A stretch of 64,000 bases of DNA from Occultella aeris (GTDB lineage: Bacteria; Actinomycetota; Actinomycetes; Actinomycetales; Beutenbergiaceae): NCBI RefSeq assembly GCF_902703175.1, contig NZ_CACRYJ010000046.1:165229-229228 (forward strand), given 5' to 3'. The translations under genes were made by a program, and so were the position numbers. Position 1 is the first letter of the stretch, and each line of letters starts with the position of its first letter. The notes under the pieces are model-generated. The model was not told the DNA's origin, did not search any database, and saw only the letters and a program-made list of their open reading frames with translations. This document shows, one piece after another, positions 18,248 through 27,021 of this stretch.

Positions 18248-20842
18248 TCAATCCATCGCGAGCGCCGCGACCGGCGGCGTCCGCGCGGCGGTGCGGGCCG
18301 GCAGGACCGACGCGAGCAGTCCGGCCACCAGTGCGATCACCACCACGATCGCGAGGTCGCGCCACGGCACGGCCAGGGTCACCTCGCCCACCGAGGACAG
18401 CATCACGGCGGTGCCGGCCCAGCCGAAGCCGAGCCCTGCGATGATCCCGAGCGCTGCCCCCGCACCGGCGATCATGACCCCCTCGACGGCGAGCATGCCG
18501 CGCAGCTGGCCCCTGGTCAGGCCCATCGCACGCAGCAGGGCCGACTCCCGCCGTCGTTCCAGCACGGACAGGGAGAGCGTGTTCGCGACCCCGACGAGCG
18601 CGATCACCACCGAGACCGCGAGCATCCCGAGCACGACGGCGAGCAGGGTGTCCACCACGGAGGTGAAGGCGGCGCGTTCGACGGCGGCGCCGGCCACGGA
18701 GGCGGTCGGTGCGTCGGTCGTCGCGGACAGGTCGGTGAGCACCGTCTGGATCTCCCGGACCGTGTCGACGGCGTCGACGTCGTCGGCGAGGCGCACGGCC
18801 ATCGCGTTCTCGACGGGCGTCAGCCCGAGCGCGGCGAACGTCGCGGGCGTGACCATCGGATCGACCCCGCCCAGTTCGGTGACCACTGCGGTGAGCTCCA
18901 CCTCGGAACCGTCCTCCGCGGTCACCGTCACCGGGTCACCGTCGACGAGGTCGTACCAGGCCGCGTAGATCCGTGGCATCACGATCGTGGCGTCGGACAG
19001 GCCCGCGGCCACGTCCGGGTCGCGGAGCACCGGGCTCAGGTCCTCGAGCTCGACGGACTGCGCGAGCACCCACTCCTGTGAACCGTGTACCCCGAGGGTG
19101 ACCGGGGCCAGGCTCAGGAGCGCGGACTCGGCTACGCCGTCGGTCTCGGCGACCGCGTTGATCTGGGCGTGGTCCAGGGCGACGTCGGAGCCTGCGAGCG
19201 AGACGCTGACGTCCACCGGGTACTGGGTGGAGAGGGCATCACCGAGGCTGTCCTTCGCGGCAGCTGCGCCGGTGGACATCATCGTGACCAGGGCCACGCC
19301 GATGAACAGGGCACTTGCGGTCGCGCCGGTGCGGCGAGGGTTGCGGACCGCGTTCGCGGTGGCGATGCGCCCGGGCACCCAGCGGGACAGGATCCGGCCG
19401 GCGAGCCGGATCAGCGCGGGGACCACGAACACGGTGCCGATCAGCAGGCCGAGCACGGTGCTCAGCCCGCCGAGCACGCCGATGCCGAGCGCGATGAGCA
19501 GCCCGCTCTCCGCGTCGATGCCACCGAGCCCGCCGGCGATGCCGACGGCGAGTGCGAGCAGCCCGACGCCGCCGGCCACCAGCACGAGGGCGAAGGCCAT
19601 CCTGATCCGTCCGGCGCCGCGGGCGTGCTCGCCCTCCACCGGGCGCAGCGCAGCGAGCGGCGCCACCCGGGTGGCGATCCGAGCCGGCACCAGCGCGGCC
19701 AGCACCGTCACCACGGTGCCGACGAGGACGGGCACGATCACGCTGACGGCGTTCACGTGCAGGGTCCGGTCGAGCGGGACGTCCAGGTTCAGCTCCGCCA
19801 CCACGGCGAGCCCGACGGCCATCAGCACCGTGCCGAGCACCAGTCCGGCGATCGAGGAGACCAGGCCGACCACGAGCGCCTCGATGAGCACGGTCGAGCG
19901 GACCTGCTCCTTCGTGGCCCCGACGCAGCGCAGCAGGGCCAGGCTGCGGGTGCGCTGGGCGACCAGCACCTGGAACGTGTTCGCGATGACCAGCGCGGCG
20001 ACGGCGAGCGCGACGGCCGCGAAGCCGAGCGGGAGCACCACGAACGTCATGTCGTTGCCGGTGATCTCCGCCGTCGTGCGCTGGGCCTGTTCGGTGACGG
20101 TGAGCACCTCGGCCGTGGCGTTGCCCGCGAGTTGTGCCGCCACCGCGCCGAGGGTGGCCTCGGCGTCCGCGCCGTCGTCGATCGCGATCAGGATCGAGGA
20201 CCACGTCGAAGCGGACTCGTTGGCCTCGAGCTCCCAGCGGGTGAGCTCGTCGGCGGGCACGTAGGCGTTCGGTGCGCCGTAGGCCAGGCCGCTGTTCTCC
20301 TCGATCAGGCCGCTGATCCGCAGGGACTCGGCGTGCGGCGCCCAGGTGCCGCTCTCGGGGTCCTCAGGATCGGGCGTCCACGACTCCCAGGTCGCCTCGA
20401 TCTCGTCGCCGGGCTGGACGCCGAGCCGTTCCGCGATGTCCACTCCGAGCGAGATCTCCCCGGCCGCGGCCGGTGCCGACCCGCTGGTGTAGACCGCAGG
20501 AGACAGCCGCGCGTCGCTGGCCGCGCCGCCGATGTTCACCCATTCGGTGCGTCCGCCGGCGCCGAGCTCGGCCCCGAAGGAGTACATCGGGTCGGCCGCG
20601 GCGACGCCGTCGGTCTCTCGGATCCGGTCCAGCGCGTCGGCGTCGAGGCTGTATGTCGGGTCGTCGACCACGAGGTCCGCGTCGGCGAGCTGCGCGGTGA
20701 CCGCGTTGTAGGTGGTCTGCTCCAGCGTGGCCGAGGCGAGCAGGGTCACGGACACGAACGCGGTGCCGAGCAGGATGGCGATACCGGCCGCGGCGAGCCG
20801 GCCGGCGGATGTGCGCATCTGCGCCAGGGTCAGGCGCAGCAT
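18248..20842 (-). CDS. ABC transporter permease, FtsX/MacB type (two FtsX domains)
   Basis: An 864-residue permease with one N-terminal helix, a large extracytoplasmic domain, three helices of a first FtsX domain (VVLPLGFAAVALAVAALVIANTF), a fourth hydrophobic block, a second extracytoplasmic domain, and a second FtsX domain near the C-terminus (LAVVLGMLAVSVVIALVGVANTL). The duplicated FtsX layout is usual for actinobacterial exporters of the lipoprotein/peptide (LolCDE/MacB-like) class. The start at 20842 overlaps the stop of the ATPase gene by one base (TGATG). The exported substrate is unknown. Confidence 0.88.
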   Translation of the reverse strand: MLRLTLAQMRTSAGRLAAAGIAILLGTAFVSVTLLASATLEQTTYNAVTAQLADADLVVDDPTYSLDADALDRIRETDGVAAADPMYSFGAELGAGGRTEWVNIGGAASDARLSPAVYTSGSAPAAAGEISLGVDIAERLGVQPGDEIEATWESWTPDPEDPESGTWAPHAESLRISGLIEENSGLAYGAPNAYVPADELTRWELEANESASTWSSILIAIDDGADAEATLGAVAAQLAGNATAEVLTVTEQAQRTTAEITGNDMTFVVLPLGFAAVALAVAALVIANTFQVLVAQRTRSLALLRCVGATKEQVRSTVLIEALVVGLVSSIAGLVLGTVLMAVGLAVVAELNLDVPLDRTLHVNAVSVIVPVLVGTVVTVLAALVPARIATRVAPLAALRPVEGEHARGAGRIRMAFALVLVAGGVGLLALAVGIAGGLGGIDAESGLLIALGIGVLGGLSTVLGLLIGTVFVVPALIRLAGRILSRWVPGRIATANAVRNPRRTGATASALFIGVALVTMMSTGAAAAKDSLGDALSTQYPVDVSVSLAGSDVALDHAQINAVAETDGVAESALLSLAPVTLGVHGSQEWVLAQSVELEDLSPVLRDPDVAAGLSDATIVMPRIYAAWYDLVDGDPVTVTAEDGSEVELTAVVTELGGVDPMVTPATFAALGLTPVENAMAVRLADDVDAVDTVREIQTVLTDLSATTDAPTASVAGAAVERAAFTSVVDTLLAVVLGMLAVSVVIALVGVANTLSLSVLERRRESALLRAMGLTRGQLRGMLAVEGVMIAGAGAALGIIAGLGFGWAGTAVMLSSVGEVTLAVPWRDLAIVVVIALVAGLLASVLPARTAARTPPVAALAMD

Positions 20843-21633
20843 CAGCGAGCCACCTGGGTCTCGAGCCCGCGCAGCGCGTCGAGCCCGGCCAGGACCGACT
20901 CGGGGGTCGGGTCGTCGATCGTCCCGGCGATGCGACCGTCGGCGAGCATGACGACGCGGTCGGCATATGCGGCGGCCGCCGGGTCGTGGGTGACCATGAC
21001 GATGGTCTGGTTCAGCTCGCGCACGGAACGGCGCAGGAACGAGAGCACCTCGGCGCCGGAGCGGGAGTCGAGATTTCCGGTGGGCTCGTCGGCGAAGATC
21101 ACGTGCGGACGGGTGCTCAGCGCGCGTGCGATCGCGACGCGCTGCTGCTGTCCGCCGGAGAGTTGGTGCGGCTTGTGGCTGAGCCGGTCCCGCAGCCCGA
21201 AGGTGTCCACGAGTAGGTCGAGCCACGCGGGATCGACGGCGGTGTTGGCCAGCTCGGAGGGCAGCGCGATGTTCTGCTCCGCGGTGAACATCGGCAGCAG
21301 GTTGAAGGACTGGAACACGAACCCGACGCGCTCACGCCGCAGGATCGTCAGCTGCTTGTCGGTGAGCGTGGTGATGTCCACGCCGCCGAGGATCACCTGA
21401 CCGGAGGTCGCGGTGTCCAGGCCGGCTAGCAGGTGCATCAGAGTGGACTTGCCGGAGCCGCTCGGGCCCATGATCGCGGTGAACACGCCACGCTCGAAGG
21501 AGACGTCCACGTGATCGAGGGCGGTCACGGCCACCTCGCCCTCGCCGTAGATCTTGCTGAGGTCGACGGCGCGCACGGCGCTGGTGGACTCGCTGCGGGG
21601 CGGGCCGGAAGGCTCTGGGGAGGTCATGCTCAT
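20842..21633 (-). CDS. ABC transporter ATP-binding protein (MacB/LolD type)
   Basis: A 263-residue ATPase. Walker A GPSGSGKST, Q-loop FQSFNLLPMFTAEQN, signature LSGGQQQR, Walker B VIFADEPTGNLD and switch His in VTHDP are all intact. This sequence set is typical of ATPases that pair with FtsX-type permeases. The response regulator and kinase genes 125 bp upstream on the same strand probably control it, a common arrangement for antibiotic or envelope stress efflux. Confidence 0.92.
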   Translation of the reverse strand: MSMTSPEPSGPPRSESTSAVRAVDLSKIYGEGEVAVTALDHVDVSFERGVFTAIMGPSGSGKSTLMHLLAGLDTATSGQVILGGVDITTLTDKQLTILRRERVGFVFQSFNLLPMFTAEQNIALPSELANTAVDPAWLDLLVDTFGLRDRLSHKPHQLSGGQQQRVAIARALSTRPHVIFADEPTGNLDSRSGAEVLSFLRRSVRELNQTIVMVTHDPAAAAYADRVVMLADGRIAGTIDDPTPESVLAGLDALRGLETQVAR

Positions 21634-21756
21634 GAACCTACGGTCCGGGTGCCGAGGCCCGCGTCGCGCTTCGGTCGGGTTCGTGGATCATCCCGTGGGT
21701 GGACCCTTCGGAGGGCGGGTCGGCCCGTCGGTGGGGCAGGTCCATGCCCGACGGCG

Positions 21757-22470
21757 TCAGGTGCCCGGGCTGACCAGTCCGGTCTCGTAGGCGGTCACGA
21801 CGGCCTGGACACGGTCCCGGACGCCGAGCTTCGCGAGCACGCGGCCGACGTGTGTCTTGACCGTGGCCTCGGCCACGAACAGATCGCCGGCGATCTCGGT
21901 GTTCGTGCGGCCGCGAGCCATCAGGATCAGCACCTCACGCTCGCGGTCGGTGAGGGCGTCGAGGACGGCGGCGGGCGTCTTCTGCTCGTCCGGCAGCACG
22001 GTCGCGAGGTGCTCGATGAGCCGCCGGGTGCTGGACGGCGCGATCACTGCGTCCCCCTGGTGCACGGTGCGGATCGCGGCGAGCATCTCCTCCGGTGGCG
22101 TGTCCTTGAGCAGGAACCCGCTCGCTCCGGCCTTGATCGCACGTAGGACGTACTCGTCGAGGTCGAACGTGGTCAGGATGACGACCTTCGGGATGGTGCC
22201 CTGCCGGTGGGTGGCCGGGTCGGTGAGGGCGGCCGTGGCGGCCAGGCCGTCCATCATCGGCATCCGCACGTCCATCAGTACCACGTCGACCTCGTGGGAG
22301 GTGAGCAGCCGCAGAGCCTGGGCGCCGTCCCCGGCCTCGAGCACGACCTCCAGGTCCGGCTGGGAGTTGATCACCAGCGCGAACCCCGCCCGGACGAGTT
22401 GCTGATCGTCCACCAGGGCCACGCGGATCGGCGCGGTGGGAACGTCGGGGAAGGCGCCTTCGAGGGTCAT
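21757..22470 (-). CDS. NarL/LuxR-type response regulator
   Basis: A 237-residue regulator. The receiver domain has acidic pair D21-D22, phospho-acceptor D67 (VVLMDVRMP) and Lys in FLLKD. A LuxR helix-turn-helix (LTDREREVLILMARGRTNTEIAGDLFVAEATVKTHV) spans about 170-230. The ATG overlaps the stop of the sensor kinase as ATGA, so they form one two-component pair. The next genes encode a MacB-like exporter. Confidence 0.92.
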   Translation of the reverse strand: MTLEGAFPDVPTAPIRVALVDDQQLVRAGFALVINSQPDLEVVLEAGDGAQALRLLTSHEVDVVLMDVRMPMMDGLAATAALTDPATHRQGTIPKVVILTTFDLDEYVLRAIKAGASGFLLKDTPPEEMLAAIRTVHQGDAVIAPSSTRRLIEHLATVLPDEQKTPAAVLDALTDREREVLILMARGRTNTEIAGDLFVAEATVKTHVGRVLAKLGVRDRVQAVVTAYETGLVSPGT

Positions 22471-23888
22471 GCGGTGGAGCCCTTCAGTGGGTTCGGATCG
22501 GATCGGGCCGGCGGCCCGATGCGTGGGGTGGGTGCCGTGCCGCCCGGCCCGGGATGTGGAGCCGAGGCGGGTGGCGACGTGGGGGCGGGCCAAGGGCCGG
22601 GCTCCGGAGCGGGTGGCCGCGGGGCGACCGGGGTGAGCGGCGCCGTCGCCGGGTTCGGCGCCAGCCGCGGCCCGCGCCCGCCGGGCAACGGGATCTCGGC
22701 GCGGACGCGGTACCCGCCGCCCGGGCGCGGGCCGGTGGCGAGGGTGCCACCGAGCATCGCGGTCCGCTCGCGCATGCCGAGGAGACCATGGCCGGCACCG
22801 TCGGTGGTGGCGGCGGCGCCGCGGCCGTCGTCGTCGATCTGGAGCACCAGCCCGATCGGGGTCCACTGGACCAGGAGCGTGGCGTGCGCACCCGGGCCGG
22901 CGTGCTTGAGGATGTTCGTCAGGGCCTCCTGGGCGATCCGGTAGACGGTGAGCCCGGCGCCGGGCGGCAGCGCCCGCGCCTCGCCGACCCGGACCACCGA
23001 GACCTGCAGGCCGGTGTTCCGGACGTGCTCGGCGAGGGTGTCCAGGTCCGAGTCGTCCGGCTGCGGGATCAGGTCGCCATCACGCGGGTCGTCGCTGCGG
23101 AGCACGCCGAGGATCCGGCGCATGTCCGCCAGCGCGGCCCGTCCGGTCTCGGAGATGGTGGTGAGCGCGCGCGTCGCCGCCACGGGGTCCGCGGAGGCGG
23201 CGTACCGGCCGCCGTCGGCCTGCGCGATGACCACAGAGAGCGAGTGCGCCACGATGTCATGCATCTCGCGGGCAATCCGGGCCCGCTCGGCGGCGGTCGC
23301 GATCTTGGCCTGCTGGTCGCGTTCGACCTCGAGGCGGGCGGCCCGGTCCGCGAGCGACTCGACCTGGTCCACCCGGGCCTTGCGCACCATGGCGATCGCC
23401 CAGGTGATCATCACGAGCGCCGACAGGAACGCCATCGCCGCCCCTGCCACCACCAGCGAGGGCATGGGCGCCTGGCCGGACGTCGCCGCGTAGTACCCAC
23501 TCAGGACGAGACACCCGAGCAGTGCGGAGCCGAGAGCGGTCCTCCGGGCCCACATCGGCCCGTAGACGGTCACCGAGTACAGCGCCACGAAGATCAGTGA
23601 GTCCGCGAAGATCAGTGGCGCACCTGCGAGGAGGTGCGCCAGGGCCGCCGCGTACACCACGACGGACGAGTGCACCGGATGACTGCGCCGCCAGCCGATG
23701 GCCACCGGCATCACCAGGGAGGCGAGGCCGCCGACGGCAGCGCCGGTGGCGGGGTATCCCATGGACACGGCGAAGGCGAGGGACGGGAGCCCCACGAACA
23801 GCAGCGCGACGCCGGCGAACACGGCGTCGACCGCGTTCGGCGTGACCCGGCCGGTCCACGCCACCGGCGGCTGGGCAGGGGCACTCAT
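22467..23888 (-). CDS. NarL-family sensor histidine kinase
   Basis: A 473-residue membrane kinase. Four to six hydrophobic segments fill the first 165 residues with little extracytoplasmic sequence, as in intramembrane-sensing kinases. A HisKA_3 domain carries the phospho-His in REMHDIVAHSL (about H210), then a HATPase with QEALTNILKHAG and GHGLLGMRER. The last 60 residues are an unusually Pro/Ala-rich tail, probably disordered. It is coupled to the response regulator by ATGA. Confidence 0.9.
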   Translation of the reverse strand: MSAPAQPPVAWTGRVTPNAVDAVFAGVALLFVGLPSLAFAVSMGYPATGAAVGGLASLVMPVAIGWRRSHPVHSSVVVYAAALAHLLAGAPLIFADSLIFVALYSVTVYGPMWARRTALGSALLGCLVLSGYYAATSGQAPMPSLVVAGAAMAFLSALVMITWAIAMVRKARVDQVESLADRAARLEVERDQQAKIATAAERARIAREMHDIVAHSLSVVIAQADGGRYAASADPVAATRALTTISETGRAALADMRRILGVLRSDDPRDGDLIPQPDDSDLDTLAEHVRNTGLQVSVVRVGEARALPPGAGLTVYRIAQEALTNILKHAGPGAHATLLVQWTPIGLVLQIDDDGRGAAATTDGAGHGLLGMRERTAMLGGTLATGPRPGGGYRVRAEIPLPGGRGPRLAPNPATAPLTPVAPRPPAPEPGPWPAPTSPPASAPHPGPGGTAPTPRIGPPARSDPNPLKGSTA

Positions 23889-24074
23889 GGGACCAGCCTA
23901 GGAGTCGTCGTCGAATCGGGCGTACCACCCGGGGCGGAATGCTGCGTCCACCCCCGGGATTACCGCGACTGCGGACCGGTGATCACGGGACCGGGAGCGT
24001 GCTCCCAGCGGAGCGCGGCCGGAGTCGCCGGCGGCCGTGGCCGCCCAACTGATCCGAAGGTCGTCTCGCGGTCG

Positions 24075-25055
24075 TCAGAGGCGCAGGTCGCGCATCCGGG
24101 GTGCGACCTCTGCGGCTGCCTCGTCCCCATAGGCTGCGGTGAACCGCTTGAGGAAGGTGTTGCCGAACCGGTACTCCTGGGTGCCGGTCACGGCGATCAC
24201 GTAGCTCGCCAGGAGCGAGCCGATCTGCGCGCAGCGCTCCAGGCTCACGCCCCAGGACAGCCCGGCCACGAAGCCGGCCCGGAACGCGTCGCCCATGCCG
24301 GTCGGGTCCAGGGTGACCTCCTCGCGGGCGATCGGCACGTCGATACGCTCGGATCCGGAGTAGATGCTTGAGCCGTCCTTGCCGCGGGTGATCACCCGGT
24401 GCTGGACCCGGCTGAGGATCTCATCGTGTGACCAGCCGGTCTTCTGCTGGATCACCGAGTCCTCGTAGTCGTTGGAGAACAGATACGTGGCGCCGTCGAT
24501 CAGGCTCCGGATCGCCGGCCCGTCCATCCAAGCCACCTGCTGGGAGGGATCCGCGAGGAAGGGGTAGCCACGGGTGCGGCACTCCTCGGTGTGCCGCACC
24601 ATCGCCTCCGGGTCGTTCGGGCCGACCAGCACCAGGTCGATCCGGCCGGCCCGGGCCTCGATCGGACGTAGTTCGATCTCCCGTGCCTCGGCCATCGCCC
24701 CGGTGTAGAAAGATCCGATCTGAGCGTTGTCGGAGTCCGTGGTGCACACGAATCGGGCGGTATGGGCCGTCTCGGAGACCCGGACCGGCCAGGTGGCCAC
24801 GCCGTGCCGGTCGAGCCAGGCCCGGTAGTCATCGAAGTCCGCGCCCACCGAGCCGACCAGCAACGGGGTCAGGCCGAGCGCGGCCAGGCCGAAGCAGATG
24901 TTCGGGGCGACGCCGCCGCGCTTGATCTCGAGCTCCTCGACGAGGAAGGACAACGAGACCTTGTCGAGCTGCTCCGCAAGCAGGGAATCGGCGAAGCGGC
25001 CGGGGAAGGTCATCAGGTGGTCCATGGCGATGGAACCGGTCACGGCGATATTCAC
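24075..25055 (-). CDS. PfkB-family sugar/nucleoside kinase, AdoK-like
   Basis: A 326-residue ribokinase-fold enzyme. It begins VNIAVTGSIAMDHLMTFPG, then has SETAHTARFVCTTD, GPNDPEAMVRHTEECR and the anion-hole/catalytic motif DPTGMGDAFRAGF. These closely resemble the actinobacterial adenosine kinase AdoK (CbhK) as I know it. It would transfer phosphate from ATP to adenosine or a related sugar alcohol in the cytoplasm. The GTG at 25055 is chosen because the family starts at this IAVTGSIA strand. Confidence 0.8.
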   Translation of the reverse strand: MNIAVTGSIAMDHLMTFPGRFADSLLAEQLDKVSLSFLVEELEIKRGGVAPNICFGLAALGLTPLLVGSVGADFDDYRAWLDRHGVATWPVRVSETAHTARFVCTTDSDNAQIGSFYTGAMAEAREIELRPIEARAGRIDLVLVGPNDPEAMVRHTEECRTRGYPFLADPSQQVAWMDGPAIRSLIDGATYLFSNDYEDSVIQQKTGWSHDEILSRVQHRVITRGKDGSSIYSGSERIDVPIAREEVTLDPTGMGDAFRAGFVAGLSWGVSLERCAQIGSLLASYVIAVTGTQEYRFGNTFLKRFTAAYGDEAAAEVAPRMRDLRL

Positions 25056-25097
25056 TTGCTGAACGGTACCCGACGCGCCGGCACGACGTGCCACATC

Positions 25098-25877
25098 TCA
25101 GATGGGCCGGATCAACTCGGGGGAGTTGTTGCGCACGGAACCCACCTGGGCGCCGACCTCGTGCCAGGACACCGCCGGAGCGGGCGCGGCGAGGACGGCG
25201 AGCGCCTCGCCGGGATCGGTCACGGTCGGGTCCAGCCAGGTGGCCACGCCCGCAGGCGTCAGCATCGCGGGCTCCCGATCGTGGATCTGCTCAAGTCCGT
25301 CGCGCGCATCGGCCGTGACGATGGTGGCGCTCAGGACCCACCTGTCCGGATCGTCGGCCGACTTCGACCGATCAGGCCACCAGGCGTACAAACCTGCGAA
25401 CGCGACCGGGGAGCCGTCGGTCGGGTGGATGTAGAACGGGGTGCGGTCCACCTTCTTCGTGCCCGGCACCGGCGTCTTGTGCCACTCGTAGTAGCCGTCC
25501 GCCACCACCACGCAGCGCTTGGACTCAAGCGGCTTGCGGAACGCCCTGGACTCGGCGAGCGACTCGCTGCGCGCATTGAACATCCGGGCCCCGACGGACA
25601 GGTCCTTCGCCCACGCCGGGACCAGGCCCCACCGCGCGAGGTACATCTCCCGACGCACCACGGACTCCGCGGTGCCCTGCTCGACGAGGTTCCCCCGGCC
25701 GACTTCGGCGTCCGCCGTCGCCGGTTTGGGGGCACGATCGAGGACGATCCGGATCGGATCGGTGGGAGCGACGTTGTAACTGGCCGAGACCTCGGCGGCG
25801 GCGTCGGTGACGTCCTCCACGTCGAAGGCATCGGCGAGGTCCTGGGCCTCCCGGAACGAGGCATAGCGTCCGCACAT
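25098..25877 (-). CDS. SOS response-associated peptidase (SRAP, YedK/HMCES)
   Basis: A 259-residue SRAP protein. It starts MCGRYAS; after Met removal the Cys becomes the N-terminal nucleophile that crosslinks to abasic sites in single-stranded DNA. Also visible are FNARSE, the catalytic Glu in VVADGYYEWHK, and IHDREPAML. The family protects abasic sites at replication forks. An insert of about 20 residues (around 50-70, rich in Ala, Glu and Asp) is longer than in short homologues. Confidence 0.93.
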   Translation of the reverse strand: MCGRYASFREAQDLADAFDVEDVTDAAAEVSASYNVAPTDPIRIVLDRAPKPATADAEVGRGNLVEQGTAESVVRREMYLARWGLVPAWAKDLSVGARMFNARSESLAESRAFRKPLESKRCVVVADGYYEWHKTPVPGTKKVDRTPFYIHPTDGSPVAFAGLYAWWPDRSKSADDPDRWVLSATIVTADARDGLEQIHDREPAMLTPAGVATWLDPTVTDPGEALAVLAAPAPAVSWHEVGAQVGSVRNNSPELIRPI

Positions 25878-25976
25878 GCCCCCTACTCTCGCACCGGCCA
25901 CCGACGCCCGCTGACCGCGCACCCGGACCGTCGAGTTCGAGCCGGGTGCGAAGTCAACGATGGAGCCGGCGATCGC

Positions 25977-26264
25977 TCACGGGCCCCAGCCGAGGTAAGG
26001 CTCAACCACCGTCACCGACGTGATCCACACCGCGGCGGCGAGCACCGGGACCAGCAGCACCCAGGACGGGTGGTCGCGATACCAGCGCAGACCCAGTGTG
26101 AACAGCGTCACCCAGGCGATACTCAGGACGAGGGCGCCCCAAGCGGGTGCCACCACACCCGCCGCGACGTAGAACGGGAGCTGCGCGACCATGAGCAGGA
26201 GCCCGAACGACGCGACGACGGTCTCGAAGGGGTGCGCGCGGCGCACCTGGACGACATCGGCCAT
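25977..26264 (-). CDS. Small membrane protein, function unknown
   Basis: A 95-residue protein with three hydrophobic segments: FGLLLMVAQLPFYVAAGVV, GALVLSIAWVTLFTLGL and LLVPVLAAAVWITSVTVV. The ATG at 26264 is preferred; a GTG six bases earlier is in frame. It lies upstream of the SRAP gene and divergent from an SRPBCC gene. No family recognised. Confidence 0.65.
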   Translation of the reverse strand: MADVVQVRRAHPFETVVASFGLLLMVAQLPFYVAAGVVAPAWGALVLSIAWVTLFTLGLRWYRDHPSWVLLVPVLAAAVWITSVTVVEPYLGWGP

Positions 26265-26360
26265 CTCCACACGATAGTTGGCGGGGACGCTCCGCGCCCG
26301 GCAGTCTGGTCCCGGATCGGGCGCGGGCCCGGCACGGTTCGAGGGCGTGGGGAGGGCACG

Positions 26361-26840
26361 GTGGCGGACGGCACCTTCACCTTCACGTCCACCTGGCGCG
26401 CGGAGGCGACACCGGCGCAGGTCTGGCGGGTGCTCTCGGACGTCGCGAGGTGGCCACAGTGGTGGCCCGGCGTGGTGGCCGCGACGGTGGTGCGCCCCGG
26501 CGACGGCGATCACCTCGGTCAGCGCACGGTGCTGACCGTGCGTGCACCGACCGGCTACCTCCTCCGGTTCGGGGTGGAGCTCACGGACGTCTCGCCGGGT
26601 TCGTTCGCGCACGCCCGCGTGGTGGGGGACCTGGCCGGTGCCGGCGCCTGGTCGCTGTCAGCCGACGGCGAGGCAGTGGTGATGGTGATCGTGTGGCAGG
26701 TACGGGCCCGACGGCGGTGGATGCGTCTGGTGTCACCGCTCGCCGGGCGGTCGTTCGCTCGCGCACACGCCGCGGTGATGGCCGCGGGCCAGCGCGGCTT
26801 GCGCGCTGCCCTGGCCGGGGTCCATAGTGATGGCCCCTGA
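26361..26840 (+). CDS. SRPBCC-family lipid/polyketide-binding fold protein
   Basis: A 159-residue SRPBCC protein: opening strand FTFTSTWRAEATPAQVWRVLSDVARWPQWWPGVVAATVV, then strands and a final long helix (RSFARAHAAVMAAGQRGLRAAL). The family binds hydrophobic ligands or acts as cyclase; no catalytic residue can be assigned here. The GTG at 26361 has GGAGGG five bases upstream. It ends only 13 bp before the operator of the sugar ABC operon. Confidence 0.75.
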   Translation: MADGTFTFTSTWRAEATPAQVWRVLSDVARWPQWWPGVVAATVVRPGDGDHLGQRTVLTVRAPTGYLLRFGVELTDVSPGSFAHARVVGDLAGAGAWSLSADGEAVVMVIVWQVRARRRWMRLVSPLAGRSFARAHAAVMAAGQRGLRAALAGVHSDGP

Positions 26841-26853
26841 TCCGGCGGACGAA

Positions 26854-26867
26854 TGAGAGCGCTCTGA
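26854..26867. promoter_or_regulatory. LacI-type operator before second sugar ABC operon
   Basis: TGAGAGCGCTCTGA, one base from the perfect palindrome TGAGAGCGCTCTCA at 6480-6493, and 155 bp upstream of the binding-protein start. No LacI gene is nearby, so the regulator at 1863-2915 is the best local candidate. Confidence 0.7.
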
Positions 26868-27021
26868 GTGGCGGTTTTCCGCCGAACGGCCAGGTCACAA
26901 CTTGGCGTCGGTTTGGTGCCCCTGGAGGCCCCGGACGCGCGCCGGGAACAGAATGAGGAACGTCACCTGCCGCGCGGCGGGCGACACGTCCGGAATCGGA
27001 CCAACCACGAAGGAGTGACGT

